Shown: in pieces, positions 39,259-48,772 of the stretch
Layout: each line of letters starts with the position of its first letter
How positions within the stretch are numbered: position 1 is the stretch's first letter
DNA from: Aphidius gifuensis
Taxonomy: Eukaryota > Arthropoda > Insecta > Hymenoptera > Braconidae
Length of the DNA: 64,000 bases
Assembly (NCBI RefSeq): GCF_014905175.1
Contig: NC_057789.1
Coordinates: 26,656,555 to 26,720,554 of the forward strand
Direction of reading: 5' to 3'
Notes under the pieces: generated by a model
The model's input: the letters and a program-made list of their open reading frames with translations, nothing else
What the model was told of the DNA's origin: nothing
The model's database searches: none
Made by a program: the position numbers and the translations under genes

Positions 39259-42200
39259 TATATTATTATTTAAACAAAATTTTATTAACATTAATTATCT
39301 CCTTTTAAATCAAACTTATATAATTTAAAAGAACCAAATTTTCAATTGTAAAATAAATAGTTTTTTTTTTTTCTTTTCTTTTCTTTTATGTCGTTTATTA
39401 ATTTGATAACACATTCCACCAGAATTATCAGACTGATGTCTACAGAATACAATGAATTTATTTTGAAAAAAAAATAAATTTGATGAACCGGAATTCTCTT
39501 AACGTTAAAGAAAAATAATCACTGCCTAATGATTACTTTAAAATCAATTTATATATGAATTTCTTTTTTATCGTTCAAGAGACTGTAGGTTATTTTTTTT
39601 TTTTTTTTACATTTTTCATATTTTTTTATTTCATTTGTGATGAATGAATTTTAATTATGTGTTTTTTTTTTTTATATAATATTTTTTGATATATGACATT
39701 ATGAAAGTTGTAAAAGGAGATTAATATCCGACTGAAATGAGACAAAGTTTATTTTTTTTCTCTTGCCTCGATTTTATTTTTTAAATAATTTTTATTATTT
39801 TTATTTTATGCAATTTGCAAAAAGCAAATCTTGTCAAATGTCCTGAAGACAGTGTCTTTACATGGCCTACTTAATAATTGCAAAAATAATTTTCAATGAA
39901 AATTTAAAAAGTATCTTAAAAACCAGACAAATTAAAATGACAATTGAGAATATTTTTTTCGTGTTTTAATTGGGTGTAAGAAATAAATTACGACAGCGAT
40001 TAAAGAAAAAATATATCAAATTTGGATATTAGAAAAATTTTTAAAAAATTTAATAAGAAAAAAATGTTTTCACTGGTATATAAATAGTGAATAATTAAAC
40101 TGTGATCAATAAGTAGATGAGAATTAGTCGTGGCTTATCTCGTCTTGTTTTTTTTTTTAATTATTAATAATTTTTTTTATTAATAGAGTGTATAGAAAGA
40201 GATAGAGAGGAAGAGAAAAAGAGTATGTTAAAAATCAAGAACGCTGAGCATTTAATTTTATATTAGTTTATATATTTTTTTTTCAACAAATATTTCCAGC
40301 TACATCAGCTGCGTAATTTTTTTTAAAAACACGTATATGATGAGTCAGGTTTTCATATTAGTCTAGGGTACTTATATATGCAATGCGTAGCAAAAAATAT
40401 ATAAAATTAAACTCGATATTATTATGGTAATTAATTTATCATCACAAAATGTAAGCGTTGCTTGTTCAAATGAACATATCAAGTTTCATATTTTTTTAAT
40501 ATCAATTTAATTAAATATAAAGTTTTTTTTATTTCGCGCAAATGTCCTACTAATCTTACACCCAAATTTAAAAAAAAAGAAAACACATTCTCTGATAGAT
40601 AATTTATTTATAAAATTAAACCAACAACGAAAAAAAATATATATGTCATTTTTATATAAATAATATATAACTCAAGTTAACACACATGCATTTATTTATT
40701 TTTTTTTTTTTTTAGTTTTTTTTTTTTCTTGTAAATTATTTACGTAAAAAAAAAAAAATCTATTAAACTTGAGTTATGTAAATTGAACAATGGAGATTGA
40801 TAAAACCCCAGTGAAACGATTCAATGGAAAATTGAAAAATCAAGAAAATCGAATTAACTTAAATAGGAGAAATAAGTAAAATTTAAAGAATTTCGATTTC
40901 GATGATGAATACAAAAATAAATATAAATGGCTCTTGATAATTTACAAAAGCAATAAGTGTAATAACACACAGGCAATTGAAGATTTTTTTATATAAACAA
41001 TGTTAAAAGAAAAATATTTAAAAAAAAATTATTAAATGAAAATATCGATAATTATCATCGATAGAAATATCTTCCTAAATGTTCGTATTAAAAGTGTAAA
41101 TGAAAAACGAGTGAACTAAGAAAAAATTGATTTTTTCTTTTCAAGCTATTTGTGTCTAGCAAAAAAATAAAATAAAAAAATACAAAAAAAAAAAAAAATG
41201 ATAATTAAAAAACAAATATATAAGAAATGGGAATTTAAAATTATTGTAAATACTGAGTTAGAAATTTTGGGTTTTCCTAAATAAAAATTATCAGTTTTTT
41301 TTTATTTTTTGTTTTTATTTTTATTTTTAATATTATTTAGATATTATTAAATAATTAAATAATTAATTATTATTGCATTTAAAATGTCAATGGTAATGTT
41401 CTGTATATTCGTAAAAAAAAAAAAAAAAGTTTTTTATGTTTATTATTATTATTTTCTCTTTTTTTAAAAAAATTAAAAAAGAGCCTTTGGAGTTTAAAAA
41501 AAATTATATATATATTAATTAAAAAAAAATTGCAATTTATTATTTTAAAAATTATATTGGATTATTATTTTCAAATTGATTAAATCAAAATTAATAAAAT
41601 TTATAAATTTTGCTGTTGCAAAAATATTCAAGATAAATTTGAAATAAAATTATAAATAATTATCAAATGCTTTGCACTTTTACTTAATTATTAAATAATT
41701 AGAAAAAAAAAAAAACAAATCTTTGTAATACTATTTATTGAAAAAAAAAATGATATAAAGAAAAAATTAATAATTATTAATTAAAAAATTGAAAATTGTA
41801 CGAAGGAAAATTTTTTATTTATTTGTTTATTTTGTATGTTTTATTTTTGTTAAGATCTGACTAAAATTAATGAAAAAAAAATTATAAAAATTTTGAATTA
41901 TTCATAGCTTTATTCTGATTATCTGAGATAGAAAAATAAATAAATATCGGAGGCGTATTTACCTTCATTTTCACGAGTCAATAATAAATATTACTCAAAA
42001 AAAAAAAATTGTAAAAAAGATATTATAATTATTATTAATTGTGTAATTGAAACATGCAGCTATTAATTTTAATCAAATTCAACGAATAAAAAAAGTCATG
42101 TAAAATGCGAAAACAAAAAAAAAAAAAAAACAAAAACTTTTCTTACAGCGAAAATCTTTGCCAAAGTACCTGCTCGAATAATAATTTTTCTTGATTAAAT

Positions 42201-43261
42201 GAAAAATAAAAAAAGCTATTTAATCAACTAAAAAAAAATTTAAGAAAAATATGAGCAAAGAAAAAGCAACCAGGTACCCGTCCCGTTAAACATACAGCTT
42301 AAAACGAGTATATTATTTAAAAATTAAAAAAAAAAAATGTAAAAGATTTAAACATCAAAGGACTCGCCTCCAATTAAACTGTATAAAAAAAAAATAAATT
42401 AATAAATGCCAGAAATTAAACATCAAGTAAGACAAAGCAATCATAAAAAATTTGAAAAAAAAAATATATATATATATAATAAATTTGTAATACTACACAT
42501 ACATAAAAAGGCAAACTAAGTGAAATTGTCAACAGTTTTCGAAATGTGTCTATAAAAAAAAAAATCTTTTTCCTATGGTGTTGTCAAGACGATGTTGAAT
42601 GTACATAAGATATAATAAATAACATACCTTAAACAATGTAATATTTTTGATTTTATTGGATCTATTTTTTTTTAACAACAGCAACCCCGCGCCGCCACTT
42701 ATTAATAATAATTAATTAATTAATTAATTAATATTATTATTATTATTTTGTTGTTATTAATAATATTGATATAAATAATAATAATAATGATAATTTATAA
42801 CTGAAATTGTATTTAAATAACTGTGATTACGTAAAAAAATTTATTTAAAAAAAAAAATTGATTGATCACAAAATGAAACAAGCAAATCAACCGTTTGAAA
42901 CGACTTTCAGATTGCAGGTATGTACCAATCAAATCTAAAAAAAAATAAAAATATATATAAATACACATACATTAAGAAATAATAATAATAAAAAAAAGAC
43001 AACAATATTTTGTATTTTTCGTATTGAAAAAAGAAAAGACAAGATAAATAACATATGTACTGATTTATTTGTCATTTAATATTGGATAATAATATTATTT
43101 AAATTATTTGAATGGAATCAAAAAAAAAAAAAGGTACACCTGCCAAGAAATCAACTTTACGTATCACGTGTTAGTCCCAAGATGAATCTTGGTGAGATCT
43201 TGGAAGAACTTGGAAAACAATGCAAGTGCAATACAATAAATGCTGAATTTTTGTCTCCTCC
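39259..43261. other. Intergenic region and Eph 3' UTR
   Basis: AT-rich sequence with no supported coding exon. The first part must hold the Eph 3' UTR; AATAAA strings are frequent, so the true end cannot be chosen by eye. An (AATT)n run lies at about 42711-42731. Confidence 0.7.
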
Positions 43262-43354
43262 ATTGATCTCATGCTGAAATAATTTTGCCGGTATTAATTT
43301 CATGCCGACGAAATTATTCCGGCATCAATCTCATGCCGGAGTAATTTCTTCGCT
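43262..43354. repeat. Three tandem copies of a 31-bp repeat
   Basis: Units at 43262-43292, 43293-43323 and 43324-43354 share ATYRATYTCATGCYG at their start and CCGG-rich ends, and are exactly 31 bp each. A degenerate fourth unit may follow. The motif is richer in G+C than its surroundings and lies about 450 bp upstream of the chimeric receptor gene. Confidence 0.8.
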
Positions 43355-43599
43355 AATGGGCCAAAAACAGTAATGTCGGAGTAATATTTTCACCAGGGAA
43401 ATAAGAATAATAAATAACAATAACAAAGTTCAAATTTATTTTATTTACTATAATTAAACATAACTCTATCAATCCGTCTTTTTTATTATTCATTCTAATA
43501 ATTCAAATAAATTAATTGACAAGCTTGTTTCTGTTTCACCCATAAGAAAAATGTGTAGCGCACTATACATGGACTATATGCTGTATGCATGTGTATGTA

Positions 43600-43809
43600 T
43601 GTTGTTAAAATTTAAATAATATAAATAGTGACTCTTTCCTGTCATAAATCACGCGGCTCCTTTAAATATTAATAATATATTGTTAAATAAAAAGAAAATA
43701 ATTAGGCCTTTTATTATCCATTCAGAAAGTCTTAAATTTTGTTTATCAAAACGTGTTATTATTTTTTATTAAATCAAGTAATGCTAATCTTTATAAACAT
43801 AAGAAAATA
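43600..43809 (+). promoter_or_regulatory. Upstream region derived from the RpL34 promoter and first intron
   Basis: The string ATCACGCGGCTCC near 43650 parallels ATCCACGCGCGGCTT in the RpL34 promoter at about 47315-47335. The 30 bases before the ATG (ATCAAGTAATGCTAATCTTT) parallel the 3' end of RpL34 intron 1 (ATCAAGTGATGTTAATTTTT). In RpL34 that intron ends in ACAG; here the same place reads ACAT, so the acceptor is lost. The transcript probably starts within the former intron or keeps it as leader. Homology was judged by eye. Confidence 0.5.
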
Positions 43810-43874
43810 ATGGCCCAACAATTGACACACAAACGACGATTGTCGTACAACACTACCAGTTATAAAAAGCGTGT
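43810..43874 (+). CDS. Chimera exon 1 (RpL34-derived)
   Basis: ATG to a GTAAGT donor, 65 nt, phase 2 out. It has the same length, phase and donor as RpL34 coding exon 1 at 47552-47616, with a handful of substitutions. The intron that follows also aligns with the RpL34 intron, including a shared GGTTAGGTTGTT and GACGCAGC/GATGCAGC block. Confidence 0.85.
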
Positions 43875-45686
43875 GTAAGTTAATTTATTATAATTTTTTT
43901 TTATTATTGAAAGATCATCATTTATTATGTAATCGTAATTATCAATTTTGCTATAATGATTTATTGTAGAATGTAGAACACATATTTATAAACAGGTTAG
44001 GTTGTTCCTTGACGCAGCTACTATTATTATTATTAGTCATTGTTATTGTATGACTAATTTGTAATTTGTTGTTTTTATTTTTCAGTGCTCGTACAACAAA
44101 TAATAAAGTTAATAAATTAACATGCTATTGTAGTGGTGGTGCTTGTCCAAATGACAAAGATAATAGTACATGTGTAACAGATGGTTATTGTTTTCGTACA
44201 ATTGAAGAAATTTGGGATATTGGAGAAAAAGATTATGTACTTGAATCAACATACGGTTGTTTTTCCGAAGAACAAAGCTTACTATCATGCAATGCATACA
44301 GAATACCTTCAATACGTAAAAATGGTAGCTGTTGTGACAATGCCAACAATTGTAATAAAGATATACAATTTCCTGAATTTCCATCAATAACAGATCCATC
44401 ATTAGATACTGTTACTGTATCACAAGTATTAATAGCACTGCCATACATATTTATAATATTACTATTTTTATTATTAATATTTTTATACAAATGGTATAAT
44501 AAATATTTACACAAACATTGTGACCACTCACTTGTGCTGAAAAATGATACATTAAAAGATTTGATTGATCAAAGTTCTGGATCTGGTTCTGGCTTGCCAT
44601 TACTTGTACAACGTACAATTGCCAAACAATTGCAAATATCTGATTGTGTTGGTAAAGGTAGATATGGTGAAGTATGGTTGGCACATTGGAGAGGTGAAAA
44701 GGTTGCTGTTAAAACATTTTTTACACTTGAAGAACAATCATGGTTCAGAGAAACAGAAATATACCAAACTGTACTTATGAGACACGACAATATATTGGGA
44801 TTTATTGCTGCTGATATTAAAGGTACTGGATCATGGACACAAATGATATTGATGACTGACTATCATGAACATGGCTCATTACATGATTACCTATCAATAA
44901 ATGTACTTGATCATTCATCATTATTTTTAATATGTTGGTCACTTGCATCTGGTGTTGCACATTTACACACTGAAATATTTGGCACAAAGGGTAAACAGGC
45001 AATTGCACACAGAGATATTAAAAGTAGAAATATATTGGTCAAAAGAAATGGTGAATGTGCTATTGCTGATTTTGGTCTTGCTGTTAGATACGATAGGTAA
45101 ATTAAATTATAAATACTTTATTATATTTATATTAATTATTATTTAAATATTTTTTTTGCAGTTCAACTGGTGAAATTGATATTGCACCAAATACGAGAGT
45201 TGGAACAAGACGTTATATGGCACCAGAAGTACTTGATGAAACATTAAATATATCATCATTTGAAGCATTTAAAATGGCAGACATGTATTCAGTTGGTTTG
45301 GTACTTTGGGAAGTTTGTAGAAGATGTGTTACTGGTGGTAAGGTTGAAGACTATGCACTACCATATTACGATGTTGTACCAAGTGATCCAGATTTTGAAG
45401 ATATGAGACTTGCTGTTTGTGTCAAAAAATTCAGGCCAGTTATTCCAACAAGATGGCAAAACGATTCGGTAAATATTAATCTTAAATTAATAAATAAAAC
45501 CTATATTTTTTGTTTTTTATTTAATTTAATTTATGTTTATATTTATGTTCATTTTAGGTACTACTTGCCATGAGTAAAATAATGATTGAATGCTGGCATG
45601 GTAATCCAGGAGTCAGATTAACAGCTTTACGTGTTAAAAAGACAATGTCCAAAATCAGCACTGATAATTGCATTAAAATTGTGTAA
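43810..45686 (+). CDS. Chimeric RpL34-thickveins type I BMP receptor (spliced, 4 coding exons)
   Basis: Exons 43810-43874, 44086-45096, 45162-45468 and 45558-45686 give 503 residues. The first 22 residues (MAQQLTHKRRLSYNTTSYKK, then RV) match the RpL34 N-terminus, and the next few (ARTTNNK) come from RpL34 exon 2. From LTCYCSGGACP onward it is a thickveins-class receptor: ten ectodomain cysteines, one membrane helix, the GS box (SSGSGSGLPLLVQRTIAKQ) and a serine/threonine kinase. The L45 loop is AADIKGTGSWTQ, typical of BMP type I receptors. Catalytic motifs GKGRYGEV, VAVK, HRDIKSRN and DFG are intact. There are no frameshifts or stops, and splice sites match those of the - strand copy. It has no signal peptide; the N-terminus is strongly basic. 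It could be a translated new gene, possibly with unusual topology, or a young gene not yet decayed. The ATG has A at -3 and G at +4. Confidence 0.8.
44086..45096 (+). CDS. Chimera exon 2 (fusion exon: RpL34 start, then receptor ectodomain, TM, GS and N-terminal kinase)
   Basis: Acceptor TTTTCAG, as in RpL34 exon 2. The first ~22 nt follow RpL34 (TGCTCGTACAACA against TGTTCGTACACCA). From about 44113-44121 the sequence becomes thickveins exon 2 (TTAACATGCTATTGTAG). Hence the breakpoint lies inside this exon. Donor GTAAAT at 45097, as in the - strand copy. Confidence 0.88.
45162..45468 (+). CDS. Chimera exon 3 (kinase middle)
   Basis: Encodes STGEIDIAPNTRVGTRRYMA and SFEAFKMADMYSVGLVLWEV. It is nine bases shorter than the - strand copy, which has three extra residues (STA) in the loop after GGKV. 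Confidence 0.93.
45558..45686 (+). CDS. Chimera exon 4 (kinase C-terminus)
   Basis: Encodes VLLAMSKIMIECWHGNPGVR and ends CIKIV-stop. Same length (129 nt) as in the - strand copy. Confidence 0.93.
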   Translation, partial: VLLAMSKIMIECWHGNPGVRLTALRVKKTMSKISTDNCIKIV

Positions 45687-45820
45687 ATTATTATCAAATT
45701 TATCAATATTTTTCACAGATCCCTTGTAAATAAAGTCCAGTGTATATTAAGTCGCCTAGACATCAGCCAGAAAAAAAGACTGAGTTACCAAGTTTTTAAA
45801 TGGATAAAAATGAGAAGAGA

Positions 45821-45858
45821 AAAAAAAATCTAGCTTTTAAAACAGAAAAAAAACAACA
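45821..45858 (+). repeat. 38-bp direct repeat, copy 1
   Basis: An A-run plus TCTAGCTTTTAAAACAG and a second A-rich tail, identical over 38 bp to 46843-46880. The same motif also occurs downstream of the - strand receptor, near 50462-50478 on the + strand. Confidence 0.85.
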
Positions 45859-46842
45859 TTTGAAACTGTAACAACATGAATTAAATGCAAATTTAATTAT
45901 TATATTTTATACGTTAATTTACAAAAATTGACAATTTTATTTTAAACAATTAATTAAAAAAATTTGATTTAGTATTTTTTATATTAATAATTTGAATTTA
46001 TTATTGCAAAAAATTTTTATTAATAAAATTGTTAATATTCAACATTTATATTGATTGACAATAAATTACTTTTTAGTATTATTAATACATACTTTTTTTT
46101 ACAATAAATTGAATAAATATATAAAATTCATAAATAATATACTGTTGTTCTTGTTTTTAATTATTTATATTATTTATTCAACATATTGTTTACATGACTA
46201 TTCCACAAGTATAAAATTGTTATTGTATAAGTATTAATTTATGATTATTATTTTATTTTTTACATTATTGTTAATATTAAAATTATTATAATTGAATAAT
46301 TGTTGGTTTAAAAAATTATTAATTATAGATAATTTTAAATAAATTATTTAACATTAAAAGCATGTGCTTTCATCTTGTAAATAAAATATAATACCTAATG
46401 ATAAAAATGATTCTTGACTTTCTAAAGTTTGAACAGTATCAATAACAGAATATGGCACAATGTGTATAATACTGTTAAATAAATGTTATAAATTAATGTT
46501 AATAAAAATTTGAAATTAAATATGAGTATAAAATATGTGTCGCCCAGTGATATGGTGACTTTCTGTAAAAATACGTCTTTTCTGTTGAATTTATTGTGTA
46601 ACTTTCGTGTTTAATTTATCGTTAAGTCTTATTAATGGAAATTTTATTTTTTGTAAAATATTTACGTAAAAAATTGTGTTTATTAATTGTTAAAAATATT
46701 AAATTAAATTTTATGTAATTAATTTGTTAAATAAAATGTGTACAATGTTAATTAAACGTGTATAAAATATATGTATAAATTCATTTATTTGTTAAATTTC
46801 AAATGTTAATGTTAAATTGTTAAAAATAAAAAAATCAAGTCA
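45859..46842 (+). other. 984-bp segment between direct repeats
   Basis: AT-rich and non-coding. It seems to be a diverged duplicate of the segment that follows the second repeat. Both contain, in the same order, a run like ACGT-AATTTAC-GACAA, then CATCTTGTAAAT/CATCTTGTCAAT, then AGTATCAATAACAGA and ATGGCACAA. The - strand copy has only one version of the 3' UTR block. Confidence 0.55.
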
Positions 46843-46880
46843 AAAAAAAATCTAGCTTTTAAAACAGAAAAAAAACAACA
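46843..46880 (+). repeat. 38-bp direct repeat, copy 2
   Basis: Perfect match to 45821-45858. After this copy, the receptor 3' UTR resumes in the form seen in the - strand gene (AATGTATGATGAACATTTTT at about 46921). Confidence 0.85.
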
Positions 46881-46902
46881 ATAGTAATAATTAAATAATT
46901 GA

Positions 46903-46960
46903 ACGTAAATTTACGACTGACAATGTATGATGAACATTTTTGTAAAATGTGATTTAGTTG
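46903..46960 (+). other. Conserved receptor 3' UTR block (+ copy)
   Basis: About 55 bases containing GTAAATTTACG, GACAATGTATGATGAACA and AAAATGTGATTTAGTT match the reverse complement of 50371-50424, downstream of the - strand tkv gene. It marks the extent of the receptor duplication past the stop codon. Confidence 0.7.
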
Positions 46961-47305
46961 ATAATAATTTGTTTATTTTATTTTATTTTTTGTTATACAA
47001 TAATTTTGATGATCTTCGTTTACTTTTTTAAAAAATGAATAATTAAATAAAATTCAAAATAATACTTGGTAATATTTATTTCATAGTTTTCTTTGACTAC
47101 CAAATGTATAAAATTGATTTGATAAATTGCTAAATTAAATTAATATCAGCATAATAATTGAATTGAATTGTTAATTTAAATATTATCAAACTTTCACAGA
47201 AAAAGATACAAGCTGCCATCTTGTCAATAAAAATCCTACTTGACTTACTTGTTTGAAAGTATCAATAACAGATGGCACAAGCTGTTAACTAAATTTTTCT
47301 TTCAT

Positions 47306-47381
47306 TATCCGCGAATCCACGCGCGGCTTGGGCCTTGGTCCGTGACCATTTTTTATCTCTTTTCTTTTCTAGGTTCTCAAA
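47306..47381 (+). promoter_or_regulatory. RpL34: RpL34 promoter and 5' UTR exon
   Basis: A GC-rich burst (CGCGAATCCACGCGCGGCTT) is followed by a pyrimidine tract, ATCTCTTTTCTTTTCT. That resembles the TCT initiator / 5' terminal oligopyrimidine start of ribosomal protein genes, with transcription probably starting near 47358-47361. The leader ends ..CTCAAA/GTAAGT at 47381. The next exon begins at 47543, nine bases before the ATG. Confidence 0.65.
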
Positions 47382-47551
47382 GTAAGTTTGTGTATTTTTT
47401 TTAAATATTATTATATTAATTGTTAAATAAACAAATAAACAAAACTACTAAATTATTATAAATTCATATAGTTTAAAATTTTGTTAATTTAAAAGTGTTA
47501 ATAATAATAAAATAATCAAGTGATGTTAATTTTTATTTACAGAAGAACAAA

Positions 47552-48140
47552 ATGGTCCAACGATTGACATACAGAAGACGATTGTCGTACAACACGAAAA
47601 GCAACAGAAGGCGTGTGTAAGTATTTTTATTATAATTATTTTATTTTTCTAATTGATCCAATTCATTATTTTTCTATCAATTTACTTTAACACAATTATA
47701 TAATTAACTGAATTATTTCACACAACGTGTTTGTAAAGAGGTTAGGTTGTTTCTTGATGCAGCCATTTTTATTATTATTATTATTATTATTAACATTGTT
47801 GTTATTATTGTTTGATTTATTTTTAATATTATTTTATTTTTTTGTCAGTGTTCGTACACCAGGTGGTAAATTGGTTTACCAATACTTGAAAAAACCCAAG
47901 AAGATTATAAAATATAAATTCTAAATAAAATAAATGTCACGTTAAAACTAATTTTTGAAAAAATTTTTTAAATAAATAAATTTAACTTATTATAATAAAC
48001 ATTACTTAATTTTTGTTTTTTTTTTTATCTTTTGTTACTTTAGAATCGTTCGTGCTTTCCTCATTGAAGAACAAAAAATCGTTGTCAAAGTTATCAAGGC
48101 ACGTCAAGCTTCTGTCAAAACAAAAAAGACAGAAAAATAA
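47552..48140 (+). pseudogene. RpL34: Ribosomal protein L34, locus missing its central part
   Basis: Exon 1 (47552-47616) encodes MVQRLTYRRRLSYNTKSNRR plus RV. Exon 2 (47849 on) gives VRTPGGKLVYQYLKKPKKI and then runs into IKYKF and a TAA at 47922-47924. A last exon (48044-48140) encodes RIVRAFLIEEQKIVVKVIKA through KTKKTEK and a proper stop, after a good TTTAG acceptor. The intervening residues of the family, about 45 including the CxxC and HKC zinc-ribbon cysteines, are absent. The 120 bases between the stop and the acceptor are AT-rich and non-coding, and no donor lies before the stop. As read, the locus makes a 46-residue stub. It is either a pseudogene with an internal deletion or an assembly loss. 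L34 is an essential part of the large ribosomal subunit, so a complete copy should exist elsewhere. Confidence 0.8.
47771..47791. repeat. (ATT)7 microsatellite
   Basis: Seven ATT units in RpL34 intron 2; the equivalent intron in the chimera has a shorter version near 44022-44036. Confidence 0.9.
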
Positions 48141-48538
48141 ATCTGTAATTGTTTTTAATACATGAAAATAAAAAAAAAATATAAATCTATTTTATAAATC
48201 TATAATTCTTTTCCTTATATAATTTATTTTTAATTATTATCTACAACGTCCCTGTGTATTGTTGATTTTTGTAAGAATTAAATCTGGCTTTGAACAATTA
48301 ATTTCGTAACAGCATTCTTACTAAATATTAAATTTAAATTCAAGTATTTATTGATGCACAATTTTTTCTATTTATTGAATTGATTAATTTTGAATTATTA
48401 ATGGCATAGAAAAGAATAATCCAAATACTATCACTTGGCACTAGGTAAACAACATAAATGAATCAATAAATTAAACAAAAACAAATTAAATATTATGAAT
48501 GAATTCAAGTGAGACTTTATTATTTGTTTTTATAATAT

Positions 48539-48772
48539 CATGTTGTTGAATGCATCGCATGGGCACCAGAAACATCAAGATCAGCAATAAATGCTGATGC
48601 TGCTGGTGCTGATAATAAAGGTGCACATGAAGTACCATTTTTAGCATCTGGTTCACGTGATAAAGCAATACGTGTTTGGGATGTAACTGCTGGTGTTTGT
48701 TTGTTTATACTTAATGGACATGATAATTTAGTACGTGGTATTGTTTTTCATTCTGGTGGTAAATTTATTATC
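48539..48772 (+). pseudogene. Lis-1: Lis-1 (WD40 repeat) gene fragment
   Basis: Seventy-eight uninterrupted codons read HVVECIAWAPETSRSAINAD, then HEVPFLASGSRDKAIRVWDV and NGHDNLVRGIVFHSGGKF. This is the middle WD40 blades of Lis-1 (PAFAH1B1 regulatory subunit), the dynein regulator. The full protein is about 410 residues; nothing of the N-terminal LisH domain or the last blades is present. There is no AG acceptor at the left edge and no donor at the right edge, where the frame runs into non-coding sequence and a stop. No frameshift has accumulated, so the capture seems recent or the piece was copied from an exon under constraint. Probably non-functional. Confidence 0.88.

Noticed and set aside
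43182..43280. Short ORF starting MNLGEILEELGKQCKC
   Set aside because: Only 32 codons, running into the 31-bp repeat; no splice sites or match that I can name.
44066..44085. Upstream extension of chimera exon 2 that would look like a hydrophobic leader
   Set aside because: It has no ATG (the extension opens with TTG) and it is the polypyrimidine tract of the intron acceptor.
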